Assembly (NCBI GenBank): GCA_963784885.1
Contig: CAWATA010000006.1
Location: 310,001 to 374,000, forward strand
Length of the DNA stretch: 64,000 bases
Direction of reading: 5' to 3'
Origin: RHKX01 sp963784885
GTDB taxonomy: Bacteria; Actinomycetota; Thermoleophilia; Solirubrobacterales; 70-9
Shown in pieces: positions 50,430 through 58,435 of the stretch. The notes beneath the pieces were generated by a model. That model was not told the DNA's origin. It searched no databases and saw only the letters and a program-made list of their open reading frames with translations. Numbering within the stretch: position 1 is the stretch's first letter; each line of letters opens with the position of its first letter. The position numbers were made by a program, and so were the translations under genes.

Positions 50430-50954
50430 ATGCCTCCGCGCGAGGTCCTGCTCTACCCCGACCGCCGCCTCAAGCAGGTGGCGACGCCCGCTCAGCCCGG
50501 CGAGGCGGATCGGATCGCGGCCGACCTCCTCGACACGATGGACTCGCTCGGCCACTGCGTCGGGCTCGCGGCCCCGCAGCTCGGTCATCTCGCCAGGGTC
50601 GTCGTCGTCGACGTCAGCGGCCACCCGAAGGCGCCGGAGAGCAACGGCCGCCTCGTCCTCGTCAACCCGCGGATCGTGGCCGCCACGGGCTCTGAGGTGG
50701 GCCGGGAGGGCTGCCTCTCGATCCCCGATCTGACCGCCAACGTCCGGCGGGCGACCGAGGTGAGCGTCGAGCACGCCGGCGGAAGGGTCGAATCGATCGG
50801 CTTCGAGGCGCGCTGCATCCAGCACGAGATCGATCACCTCGACGGCATCCTCTTCCTCGACCGGGTCGCCTCGCTCGTCGACGACGTCTTCCGGCGGAAG
50901 CGCTACGCGGGCTCCGAGGACTCGGGCGCCGGCAGCCCTCCGTCCTCTTCGTAG
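50430..50954 (+). CDS. def: Peptide deformylase
   Basis: The 174-residue metalloenzyme removes the formyl group from new proteins. Motif I is C-V-G-L-A-A-P-Q (43-50; the usual first Gly is Cys), motif II is E-G-C-L-S (93-97) and motif III is Q-H-E-I-D-H (131-136), supplying Cys95, His132 and His136 as metal ligands and Glu133 as catalyst. The C-terminus is a Ser/Gly/Pro-rich tail of about 15 residues. ATG 50430 begins M-P-P-R-E-V-L-L-Y-P-D, the standard PDF opening; the longer upstream frame lies in the ACT gene. No fmt gene is nearby. Confidence 0.94.
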   Translation: MPPREVLLYPDRRLKQVATPAQPGEADRIAADLLDTMDSLGHCVGLAAPQLGHLARVVVVDVSGHPKAPESNGRLVLVNPRIVAATGSEVGREGCLSIPDLTANVRRATEVSVEHAGGRVESIGFEARCIQHEIDHLDGILFLDRVASLVDDVFRRKRYAGSEDSGAGSPPSSS

Positions 50955-51142
50955 CCCGGCTCGCCGGGCAGCGGGACCGGTCCGCCGGGACGGATCGGGT
51001 AGTACTCGTTGTCGATCGGCTCGACGATCCTGCTGATCCGCTCCCCGACGCCGAGGACGACGTCGAGAAACGGCGCGGCGAGCCCGATCAGCGCTTCGAC
51101 GCGATCGCGGTTGGCGAGCTGTCCCGGGGTCATGTGGGCCAT
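50903..51142 (-). CDS. Hypothetical 79-residue protein, 3' end antisense to def
   Basis: The product would run M-A-H-M-T-P-G-Q-L-A-N-R-D-R-V-E-A-L-I to a Pro/Glu-rich end (Y-P-I-R-P-G-G-P-V-P-L-P-G-E-P-G-Y-E-E-D). One hydrophobic stretch is present (L-I-G-L-A-A-P-F-L-D-V-V-L-G-V). Most of it lies outside def, and a TAACTT box stands 11 nt before the ATG on the minus strand, but the last 52 nt overlap def. It may be a real small protein with Pro-rich tail; the evidence is limited. Confidence 0.5.
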   Translation of the reverse strand: MAHMTPGQLANRDRVEALIGLAAPFLDVVLGVGERISRIVEPIDNEYYPIRPGGPVPLPGEPGYEEDGGLPAPESSEPA

Positions 51143-51198
51143 CGGAGCGATGCAAGTTAGCCCACGGGACCCGTTGCCGGGTGCCGGAGCCGGCTCAA

Positions 51199-51204
51199 TA
51201 GCAT
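51199..51204 (+). promoter_or_regulatory. -10 box of a probable leaderless promoter
   Basis: TAGCAT ends 7 nt before ATG 51212, with no Shine-Dalgarno site. An in-frame ATG at 51203 lies inside the box and is therefore unlikely to be used. Confidence 0.55.
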
Positions 51205-51211
51205 GGCCGCC

Positions 51212-52327
51212 ATGGAACCACGGACCGAGGGCGAGATCGTCATCTACGGCGCCAGCGGCTACACCGGCCGGCTGATCGCGGCGGAGCTCGCCGGGCGCGG
51301 CGCCCCGCTCGTGCTCGCCGGGCGCAACGGCGCCAAGCTCGAGGCGGTCGCCGCCGGCCTCGGAGCCGACGCGGTGGTGAGAACCGCGGCGGTTCCGGTC
51401 GACGACCCCGGAGGCCTGCGCGAGCTGATCGGGCCCGCTGCCGTCGTCATCGGCTGCGCGGGGCCCTTCACCCTGCACGGCACACCGGTGATCGAGGCGG
51501 CCGCGCGGACCGGCACCAACTACCTCGACACGACCGGCGAGCAGCCCTTCATCCGCGACTCCTTCGACCGCTGGGGCGAGCCTGCCGCCGCCTCGGGTGC
51601 GGCGCTCGTGAGCGGGTTCGGATTCGACTACGTGCCCGGCGACATGCTCGCCGCGCTGACCGCCGACAGGCTCGGTCACGTCGACGAGCTGACCCTCGCC
51701 TACAACGTCGAGGACCTCGGGACGACCCGCGGCACGACGCTGTCGGCGCTCGAGATGATCAAGGGCGGTGACGTCGAGTGGCGCGACCGGCGCTACCTGC
51801 CCGCCTCACGCCGGGCGGGCCGGGGGCGCTTCGGCTTCCCGGCCCCGATCGGCCTGCAGCGGGTCGGCCGCTATCCCTCCGGCGAGCAGATCACGGTCCC
51901 GCGCCACGTCGAGGTCGACACCGTGCGAACCGTGATCGGGCTGCGCGGGCTGATCGGAGCCGAGCTCGGGCCCGCGGCCGCCCCGCTGATGACGGCGAGC
52001 GGCTTCGCGATGGCGACGCCGTTGCGGGCGCTCGCGGCGAAGGTGGTCGAGCGGCTTCCCGAAGGGCCCTCCGAGAGCGACCGCGAGAAGGCCCGCTACA
52101 CGATCGTCTGCGAGGCGCGTACCCCGGCCGGAACCCGGACCGGCGTCCTCCGCGGAAGCGACGTCTACGGGATCACCGCGCGGATCATCGCCGAGGGCGC
52201 GACGCGGATGGCCGACCCCGGCTACGACCGCAGCGGCGCCCTGGCGCCGTCGCAGGCGTTCGAGCCCGCCGGGTTCCTCGCGGCGCTCGAGCCGTACGGG
52301 ATCACGACCGAGATCGACCGGCGCTGA
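51212..52327 (+). CDS. Saccharopine-dehydrogenase-like NAD(P) oxidoreductase (trans-acting enoyl reductase-like)
   Basis: The 371-residue product opens with a Rossmann fold, I-V-I-Y-G-A-S-G-Y-T-G-R-L-I-A, followed by L-A-G-R-N and G-C-A-G-P-F. The middle contains F-G-F-D-Y-V-P-G-D-M-L and the C-terminal part has no lysine-biosynthesis signature. Relatives in mycobacteria act as trans-acting enoyl reductases in lipid synthesis; here the role is unassigned. ATG 51212 is chosen from the promoter box. The next gene starts 9 nt after it in the same direction. Confidence 0.87.
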   Translation: MEPRTEGEIVIYGASGYTGRLIAAELAGRGAPLVLAGRNGAKLEAVAAGLGADAVVRTAAVPVDDPGGLRELIGPAAVVIGCAGPFTLHGTPVIEAAARTGTNYLDTTGEQPFIRDSFDRWGEPAAASGAALVSGFGFDYVPGDMLAALTADRLGHVDELTLAYNVEDLGTTRGTTLSALEMIKGGDVEWRDRRYLPASRRAGRGRFGFPAPIGLQRVGRYPSGEQITVPRHVEVDTVRTVIGLRGLIGAELGPAAAPLMTASGFAMATPLRALAAKVVERLPEGPSESDREKARYTIVCEARTPAGTRTGVLRGSDVYGITARIIAEGATRMADPGYDRSGALAPSQAFEPAGFLAALEPYGITTEIDRR

Positions 52328-52336
52328 GGAGACGCG

Positions 52337-52987
52337 GTGAAGGACGTCAACGAGCCTAAGAACGCCCACTATCCCTGCCCGGCCTGCGGCGCGACGCTCT
52401 ACGGCTGGACGGCCGCCCACGACCCGCTGCACCGGGGGCGCAAGGTCGTGCTCGACCGCTGCGAGAGCTGCGGGCTGGCGGTGACGAGGCGCCGCGAGCC
52501 GCCCGACGCCGAGGCGGAGATCCACGCGCTGATCGACACCAACGACGGCGGCATCGTCGAGATCGTGGCGCCGAACCGGCGCAGCTTTCAGGGAAGCCTC
52601 GGGGGCGGGCAGTGGGCGGGGCTCGAGCCGGAGCTCCACCGCCTGCACCTGACGCCGGACGCCTTGAAGCTGCTGCTGGCCGAGCAGGGCCTCGAGCTGA
52701 GCGATGTCGGCACGCCGTTTCGGAACCGCTCGTTCGCGTTGATGTGGCAGACCGTGGTCAACGCGTTCACCTATCGCGACAACTTCGTGCGCAACGCACG
52801 CGCCGGCCGGATTCCGGAGCCCGAGACCGGACGCGAGCGCTTCCTCTACTGGCTCGACTGGACCGTCACGGTCCTCGTTGCGGTTCCGGCGGCGATGTTC
52901 GCGCTGCCGCTCGAGCTGCTCGGCACGGCGTTCGCGCGCGGGGGCGTTCTGACCGCCACGGCTCGCAGCGCTGGAAACGCTCGCTGA
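52337..52987 (+). CDS. Zinc-ribbon protein with partial methyltransferase-like core and C-terminal membrane segment
   Basis: The 216-residue product starts with two C-x-x-C pairs (Y-P-C-P-A-C-G and R-C-E-S-C-G), a zinc ribbon like that at the N-terminus of some SAM methyltransferases. The next part (W-A-G-L-E-P-E-L-H-R-L-H-L-T-P-D-A-L-K-L-L-L) resembles the C-terminal third of class I methyltransferases, but no SAM-binding glycine motif is present. A hydrophobic segment near residues 175-200 would anchor it. It looks like a methyltransferase that has lost its catalytic core or been rebuilt. GTG 52337 is 9 nt after the oxidoreductase gene. Confidence 0.72.
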   Translation: MKDVNEPKNAHYPCPACGATLYGWTAAHDPLHRGRKVVLDRCESCGLAVTRRREPPDAEAEIHALIDTNDGGIVEIVAPNRRSFQGSLGGGQWAGLEPELHRLHLTPDALKLLLAEQGLELSDVGTPFRNRSFALMWQTVVNAFTYRDNFVRNARAGRIPEPETGRERFLYWLDWTVTVLVAVPAAMFALPLELLGTAFARGGVLTATARSAGNAR

Positions 52988-53037
52988 GGCGCCGGGGGAC
53001 GGGTCCGCCTCAGCGGATGCGGCCGGACCGGAGCGCC

Positions 53038-53043
53038 TATGCT
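53038..53043 (+). promoter_or_regulatory. -10 box of a probable leaderless promoter
   Basis: TATGCT ends 7 nt before ATG 53051, with no Shine-Dalgarno site. Confidence 0.55.
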
Positions 53044-53050
53044 GTCCTGC

Positions 53051-53317
53051 ATGGAAGGTGGATTCGGAATGTTCGGTGACCCCGAGGATCTCCAGGCCCG
53101 CCTGGGCGAGCTCGCCGAGTCGATGCAGGGCGCCCAGAAGGTCGCCTTCGCCGACCAGGCGATCCAGCTCGCGGTGACGATGACCGTCGCCGCGATCGGC
53201 CAGGTCGAGCTCAGCGGAACCTCCGACGAGCAGGCGACCCAGGTTCGCGACGTGATCCGGATGATCTTTCCCGAGGCGGTCACGCTCGTCTCGGAAGCCC
53301 GACAGGGCCTGAGTTAG
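53051..53317 (+). CDS. Small conserved protein of unknown function
   Basis: The 88-residue product is helical and Glu/Ala-rich (D-P-E-D-L-Q-A-R-L-G-E-L-A-E-S-M-Q-G-A-Q-K) with a central beta-like I-G-Q-V-E-L-S-G-T. It resembles small alpha-helical proteins found beside housekeeping genes in actinobacteria, and I cannot name it. ATG 53051 (M-E-G-G-F-G-M-F) is chosen from the promoter box; an ATG 12 nt upstream overlaps the box. Confidence 0.65.
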   Translation: MEGGFGMFGDPEDLQARLGELAESMQGAQKVAFADQAIQLAVTMTVAAIGQVELSGTSDEQATQVRDVIRMIFPEAVTLVSEARQGLS

Positions 53318-53368
53318 GGACCGCCACCCCGCGGCCGGGCGGGCAGGACCCGCCGCGCGAGACTTCCC

Positions 53369-53638
53369 CTAGGCGGCGAAACGGGCCGCCGAGCGGGCCT
53401 TTCGCTTTGCCGCCTCCTCGTCGCGGTCCTTCGGCGGCGCGTTGGTGACGAGGCCGTCGAGCAGCCGCTGGGTCGCCTCGGCGACCTCGGCGACCGCACG
53501 GTCGAAGACCTCGGTGTTGGCCTGCGAAGGCTTCGTCGATCCGCTGACCTTGCGGACGTACTGGAGGGCCGCGTCCTGCACCTCCTCGCTGCTCGCCGGG
53601 GGCTCGAAGTTGTGGAGTCGTCTGATGTTCCTGCACAT
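53369..53638 (-). CDS. DUF2277 family protein
   Basis: The 89-residue product starts M-C-R-N-I-R-R-L-H-N-F-E-P-P-A, the diagnostic opening of DUF2277, with A-A-L-Q-Y-V-R-K-V-S-G following. The family is short and widespread in actinobacteria with unknown function. The Lys/Ala-rich C-terminus may bind nucleic acid or membranes. It converges with 53051-53317. Confidence 0.82.
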   Translation of the reverse strand: MCRNIRRLHNFEPPASSEEVQDAALQYVRKVSGSTKPSQANTEVFDRAVAEVAEATQRLLDGLVTNAPPKDRDEEAAKRKARSAARFAA

Positions 53639-53671
53639 GCCGCCGATGCTACGACGCCCGGCCGCTCGGCG

Positions 53672-54792
53672 CTAGCCGACGAGCCCGGCCCGGCGCAGCG
53701 CCTCGAGCGCGGCGTCGCCGGACTCGCTCGCGGTCTGGCGCGCGACCCACTCGACGAGCTCGGGAAGGCCGTCCTCGATCGAGGTCCGGGCCTCGAAGCC
53801 GAGCAGCTCGCGGGCCAGCGAGGCGTCGGCGAAGCAGTGGCGGATGTCGCCGGCGCGGAACTCGCCCGTCACTTCGGGCTCGAGCGCGGGCGCGAGCAGC
53901 TCACAGAGCCGCCGGGCGAGCTCGCCGATCTCGATCCGCCTTCCGGTGGCGACGTTGAACGCGCTGCCCCGGCGCCTCGGGCGCGTCCATCGCGGCCCGG
54001 GTCGCCGCGACAACGTCGGCGACGTGCACGAGGTCGCGGATCTGGCGGCCGTCCTCGAAGACCCGCGGCGCGTTGCCGCCGAGCAGCCGCGAGGAGAAGA
54101 TCGCCGCGACTCCCGTGTAGGGGTTCGCGAGCGCCTGCCGCGGCCCGTAGACGTTCAGGTACCGAAGCGCCACCGCCTCGAACCCGTAGGCCTCGCCGAG
54201 CACCAGCGCGAGCTCCTCGGTGTCGCGCTTGCTGATCCCGTAGACGCTCACCGGCCGCAGCGGCTTGTCCTCGGTCAGGGCCACGGGCTCGGTCGCTCGG
54301 GCGCACTCCGGGCAGACGGGCTCCCAGCGGCGCTCGCGAAGCTGCGCGACCGGGCGGACGCCCGGCAGGACGACGCCGTGGTCGGGACAGCGGTACGCGC
54401 CTTCGCCGTAGACGACCATCGAGGAGGCGACGACCACCCGTCTGATCCGGTCGCGGCGGGAGATCACCGCCTCGAGCAGAGTCGCGGTGCCGCCGGCGTT
54501 GGAATCGATCGCCTTGCGGACGTTGATCATCGACTCGCCGTTGCCGACGATGCCGCCGAGATGGAAGACCCGATCGACTCCGTCGAGGGCGGCGAGCACG
54601 TCGTCGGGGTCGCGGAGATCGCCGACCCGGAGGTCGGCCGCCGGGATCGAGGTGAACCGGCGGCTGCCCGGATGGATGAGCGAGCGGGTCGAGGTTGTCG
54701 AGGATCCGCACCTCCTCGCCCGATGCGAGCAGCGCGTCGACGAGGTGCGAGCCGATGAACCCGGCGCCGCCGGTGACGAGGACGCGGCTCAC
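53672..54792 (-). pseudogene. NAD-dependent epimerase/dehydratase, broken by two +1 frameshifts
   Basis: Three frames joined give a complete ~372-residue extended SDR. The N-terminus has V-L-V-T-G-G-A-G-F-I-G-S-H-L-V-D. The middle has V-F-H-L-G-G-I, then S-S-M-V-V-Y-G-E-G, then V-Y-G-I-S-K with the Y-x-x-x-K catalytic pair, and R-Y-L-N-V-Y-G-P-R-Q-A. The end has F-N-V-A-T-G-R-R. It would interconvert NDP-sugars. A Cys4-type insert (Y-R-C-P-D and V-C-P-E-C-A) sits near the active site. Extra bases lie at 54657-54663 and 53967-53970. GTG 54792 overlaps the stop of the membrane protein upstream on the same strand, so it is the second gene of an operon. Confidence 0.85.
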
Positions 54793-56072
54793 CAGACCGT
54801 GTCCAGGAGGACCTGGGTGAGCAGGGCCTGCGCGATCAGGAAGGCACAGAGCGCCGGCATCCGCCGGAGCGGGACCAGGGTCGCGGCCGCAACCGCCGCG
54901 AGCGGCCCCATGAAGAGCCAGATGCGCTCCGTCTCCGCCTTGGTGAGCCCGATCAGCACCGAGACCAGCACGATAGCCGCGAGCCCGACCGCAGCCGGAT
55001 CCCCGGTCCCGAGCGCGCGCGCCGCGTACCAGGCCGTCGGGATCCCGAGCGCGACCGCGAACGCGACCGGCGAGCCGAACAGCCAGAACGCATACGGACG
55101 GGCGTTGGATATCCCGAGTGCATAGGCGTCGCCGGCGGACCGGACCGATCCGAGCGGGTCGAAGCCGCTCAGCGCGTAGAGCGCGAGGTAGAAGCCGACG
55201 AGCACCGCGCCCGCGACCAGCGCCATGCCGATCGCCGACCGCAGCCCGCCGCGGAGGAGGCGAACGACCGCCGCGAAGGTGCCGATCGCAAGCAGCGCCC
55301 ACGAGAAGAACGACGCGACGGCCAGCGCGATTCCCCCGGCGACCCACGATCCGAGCCCGGAGCCGACGAGCAGCCAGGCGGCGAGGAGGCCGAGCGTCGC
55401 GAACATCGCGTCGGTGGTCAGCACTCCATAGAGCAATGCGGCCGGCGAGAACGCGACCAGCATCGCCGCCGCTCGGGCGCGCGCATCAGCCATCCCGAGC
55501 CGGCGGCCGAGCGCCCAGGTCAGCGGCACCGCGGCCGCCCCGACCACGATCACCAGGGCGGCGAAGGCGCGAGGGCCGTCGATTCCGGTCGCCTCGAGCA
55601 GGACGAGGATCCCGGGCGGGTGCGCCGAGGGATGGATAGGGAGCGTCGGCGAGAGCTCGGCGAAGCGATCGAGGAACGCGTGCAGCCCGAGCGAGTCGAC
55701 TGCCGGAAGGACCGGCAGGTACTCGTTGGCCGCCTCGGGATCGCTGCCGAAAACCGCGTACCAGCCGTCGGCGCCGTCGCGGACCAGCGACAGGCCGAGC
55801 CGCGCCGCGAGGGCGATCGCGAAGGCGCCGAGGACGAAGGTCAGGGTGCCGCCGCGGCCGCCGAGCAGCGGCACCGCGGCGAGCAGCGCCAGGGCGAGAA
55901 CCGGAAGGCCGATCAGTGCGTATGTATCGACATGCGGGTCCCACGTGGCGAAGAAAGGCGGCAGCGGCGCGCCGAGCCCGCCGCCGGCGGCGCGGATCCC
56001 GAGACCGACCGCGATCGTGAGCAGGCCGAGGACCGTCAGGACGACGGCGGTGCGGGTGCCGGGCGCGTTCAT
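54789..56072 (-). CDS. Multi-pass membrane protein, likely GT-C type glycosyltransferase
   Basis: The 427-residue product has about eleven hydrophobic helices. A large extracytoplasmic loop after the first helices contains D-P-H-V-D-T-Y and later P-S-A-H-P-P-G-I-L, the kind of Asp/His-containing loop found in GT-C glycosyltransferases using lipid-linked sugars. The C-terminal half is hydrophobic with few conserved residues. It overlaps the epimerase gene by 4 nt and is divergent from the GT2 gene, supporting a shared role in making a surface glycan. Family membership is inferred from topology. Confidence 0.72.
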   Translation of the reverse strand: MNAPGTRTAVVLTVLGLLTIAVGLGIRAAGGGLGAPLPPFFATWDPHVDTYALIGLPVLALALLAAVPLLGGRGGTLTFVLGAFAIALAARLGLSLVRDGADGWYAVFGSDPEAANEYLPVLPAVDSLGLHAFLDRFAELSPTLPIHPSAHPPGILVLLEATGIDGPRAFAALVIVVGAAAVPLTWALGRRLGMADARARAAAMLVAFSPAALLYGVLTTDAMFATLGLLAAWLLVGSGLGSWVAGGIALAVASFFSWALLAIGTFAAVVRLLRGGLRSAIGMALVAGAVLVGFYLALYALSGFDPLGSVRSAGDAYALGISNARPYAFWLFGSPVAFAVALGIPTAWYAARALGTGDPAAVGLAAIVLVSVLIGLTKAETERIWLFMGPLAAVAAATLVPLRRMPALCAFLIAQALLTQVLLDTVW

Positions 56073-56094
56073 CGGTCGCCCATCTTCACAGCGT

Positions 56095-56100
56095 TAGGGT
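56095..56100 (+). promoter_or_regulatory. Candidate -10 box before the GT2 gene
   Basis: TAGGGT lies 11 nt before the TTG start at 56112. The gap to the divergent membrane-protein gene is only 39 nt, so both promoters must share it. Confidence 0.4.
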
Positions 56101-56111
56101 TTCCTGCGGCT

Positions 56112-56765
56112 TTGCCGACCGAGAAGACCATCGACGTGATCCTGCCGGTCCTCGACGAGGCGGCCGCCATCCCGGGTGTGCTGGACGCCCTTCCTGCGGG
56201 ATATCGGCCCATCGTGGTGGACAACGGATCGACCGACGGATCGGATGAGATCGCCGCCCGGCTCGGCGCCGAGGTGGTCGACGAGCCGCAGCGCGGTTTC
56301 GGTGCCGCCTGCTTCGCCGGGCTCACCGCCGCGAGCGCCGACGTAGTCTGCTTCATGGACTGCGACGGCTCGCTCGACCCCGCCGAGCTCGACCGCGTCA
56401 GCGCCCCGGTCGTCGCCGGCGCCGCCGACCTCGTGCTCGGGACGCGGATCGCCGAGGCCGGCGCCTGGCCCCTGCATGCCCGGGTCGCCAACCGTGCCCT
56501 CGGCCTGATCGTCCGGCGGCGGGCCGGAAGGCTGACCGACATCGGGCCGATGCGCGCCGCTCGGCGCGAGGGGCTGCTCGCGCTCGGCCTCCGCGATCGT
56601 CGGTTCGGCTGGCCGCTCGAGATGGTCCTCCGGGCCGCCGACGAAGGGTGGCGAATCGAGGAGGTTCCGGTCTCCTACCGTCGCCGCGAGGGCCGCTCGA
56701 AGGTGACCGGGACCGTCCGCGGCACCGCGCGAACGATCGCCGACATGACGAAGGCGATGCGATGA
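56112..56765 (+). CDS. Family 2 glycosyltransferase
   Basis: The 217-residue GT2 enzyme has I-L-P-V-L-D-E-A for nucleotide binding, V-V-D-N-G-S-T-D-G-S with the first Asp, and the catalytic metal motif F-M-D-C-D-G-S (D-x-D). It ends with basic R-Y-R-R-R-E-G-R-S-K. This layout is close to dolichyl-phosphate-mannose-synthase-like or polyprenyl-phosphate transferases, which charge lipid carriers that a GT-C enzyme then uses. TTG 56112 is the only suitable start; the longer frame is antisense to the neighbour. It overlaps the next gene by ATGA. Confidence 0.87.
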   Translation: MPTEKTIDVILPVLDEAAAIPGVLDALPAGYRPIVVDNGSTDGSDEIAARLGAEVVDEPQRGFGAACFAGLTAASADVVCFMDCDGSLDPAELDRVSAPVVAGAADLVLGTRIAEAGAWPLHARVANRALGLIVRRRAGRLTDIGPMRAARREGLLALGLRDRRFGWPLEMVLRAADEGWRIEEVPVSYRRREGRSKVTGTVRGTARTIADMTKAMR

Positions 56766-57421
56766 GCAGCATCGAACCCGCGGACGTGTCGCTGATCGTG
56801 ATCGCCAAAGCCCCGCACCCGGGCTTCGCGAAGACGCGGCTGATCCCCGACCTCGGCGCCGACGGCGCCGCCAGCGTGGCCGCGGCGGCGCTCGCCGACA
56901 CGCTCTGGGCGGTCAGCGAGGCGCCCGCTGCGAGGCGCGTCCTCGTCCTCGACGGCGAAGCAGGGGATTGCGACTGGCTCCCCGATGTCGAAGGGCGCCG
57001 CATCGAGGTGATCGCTCAACGCGAGGGCGGGCTCGGCGAACGCCTGGCCGGCGCCTTCGCCGACTCGGGTGCGGCCCCGGCCGTGCTCGTCGGGATGGAC
57101 ACGCCGCAGATCACGGCGTCGCTGCTCGAGGCGGCGATCGCCGAGCTCTGCGCCGACGGCGTCGACGCCGTCCTCGGCCCCGCCTCCGACGGGGGCTGGT
57201 GGGCGATCGGCTTCCGCGAGCACGACCCCTCCGCCTTCGCCGGCGTCCCGATGAGCGCCGCCGACACCTGCGAGCACCAGCGCCGTCGCCTACGCGACCT
57301 CGGGCTGCGGGTCGCCGAGCTCGAGCAGCTCCGCGACATCGACACGCTCGACGACGCGCGCGCCGTCGCCGCGGTCGTCCCCTGGACGCGGACGGCGGCG
57401 GCTCTCCGGGAGGCGACGTGA
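56762..57421 (+). CDS. TIGR04282/DUF2064 family glycosyltransferase-like protein
   Basis: The 219-residue product has the family opening A-K-A-P-H-P-G-F-A-K-T-R-L, the G-M-D-T-P metal/nucleotide motif (D-x-D-like), G-P-A-S-D-G-G-W-W-A-I-G, and D-I-D-T-L-D-D-A near the end. It belongs to the nucleotide-diphospho-sugar transferase fold annotated with arsenosugar biosynthesis in some bacteria, but no arsenic gene is present here. ATG 56762 overlaps the GT2 stop, and its 3' end overlaps the lipoprotein gene by 4 nt. Confidence 0.87.
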   Translation: MSSIEPADVSLIVIAKAPHPGFAKTRLIPDLGADGAASVAAAALADTLWAVSEAPAARRVLVLDGEAGDCDWLPDVEGRRIEVIAQREGGLGERLAGAFADSGAAPAVLVGMDTPQITASLLEAAIAELCADGVDAVLGPASDGGWWAIGFREHDPSAFAGVPMSAADTCEHQRRRLRDLGLRVAELEQLRDIDTLDDARAVAAVVPWTRTAAALREAT

Positions 57422-58435
57422 AGCGGGCGAGTTCCGTCGTCCTGATTGTCCTCGCGACAGCGTTCCTCACCGGCTGCGGCTCGGCGGAGGAGAACCCCCC
57501 GCCCGCCGAGCCGGCGGCTTCGCCGCCGCTCGCCGAGCAGCCGGCCGGGGAGGTGCGGCGGATCGGCTCGGAGGCCGAGGGCGTGGTCGCCGACCCGGTG
57601 AGCGGGCTCGCCGCGGTCTCGTTCCGCGACCCCGACCGGATCGAGTTGATCGACAGTCGCGACCGGGCGGACCGTGAAGCGGATCCCGACCGGCGATCCG
57701 GCGCGGCACCTCTCGCTCGCCGCGCCCGGCGGTCCCGTCCTGGCCCCGATCGAGTACCGGGACGAGCTCCTGCGGATCGAGCTTCCCTCGGGGCGGGCTT
57801 CGAGCGTGGCCGTCGGCGACTTCCCCCACGACGCGGCAGAGGCCGCCGACGGTCGGATCTTCGTCAGCGACGAGGGCGGTGACACGATCAGCGTCGTCGC
57901 GGGCGACAGCGTCGAGATCGCCCTCCCCTCGCCGGAGCAGCCCGGCGGCCTCGCCGCCGCCGGGAACACGGTCGCGGTCGTCGCGGTGGCTGCCCGCGAG
58001 ATCGCCTTCATCGACGCGGCGACGCTGCAGCGCGTCGCGACCGTCACCGGCGGGGCGGGTCCGAGCCACATCGTCGCCGGGCCCGACGACGGCACCGGCC
58101 GCTTCTACGTCGCGGACACCGGGGGCGACGCCGTGCTCGTCTACGAGGGAGGCGCGGATCCACGCCTGCTCGACCGGACGAACGTGCCCGGCAGCCCCTA
58201 CGGAATCGCGGTCGACGATAGGCGCGAGCGCCTCTGGGTGACCCAAACGGCTCGCAATCGCGTAGTTGAGATGGAGGTGACCGATATCGCTCCGAAGATC
58301 ATCGCGAGCTACCCGACCGTCCGGCAGCCGAACAGCGTCGCCGTCGACGAGCGCAGCGGCCGGGTCATCGTCGTCGGGAGGGACTCCGGCGACGTCCAGA
58401 TCTTCGATCCCGCCGGGGAGGTGGAGGTGCCGTGA
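57418..58435 (+). pseudogene. Beta-propeller (YVTN/NHL-like) lipoprotein, broken by a +1 frameshift
   Basis: Two frames joined make a ~338-residue secreted protein. The first has a signal peptide with lipobox (F-L-T-G-C) and a start V-K-R-A-S-S-V. The rest has repeating strands such as G-R-I-F-V-S-D-E-G-G-D-T-I-S-V-V, F-Y-V-A-D-T-G-G-D-A-V-L-V and L-W-V-T-Q-T-A-R-N-R-V-V-E, typical of a beta-propeller. An extra base near 57656-57660 (GTCGC) switches the frame; removing it restores I-D-S-A-T-G-R-T-V-K-R-I. It lies in an operon with the glycosyltransferase and the molybdopterin fusion and may be its exported partner. Confidence 0.82.

Noticed and set aside
56762..57421. Arsenosugar biosynthesis role for the DUF2064 protein
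   Set aside because: The family name comes from other bacteria; no arsenite methyltransferase or radical SAM partner lies nearby, so only a sugar-transferase-like fold is claimed.
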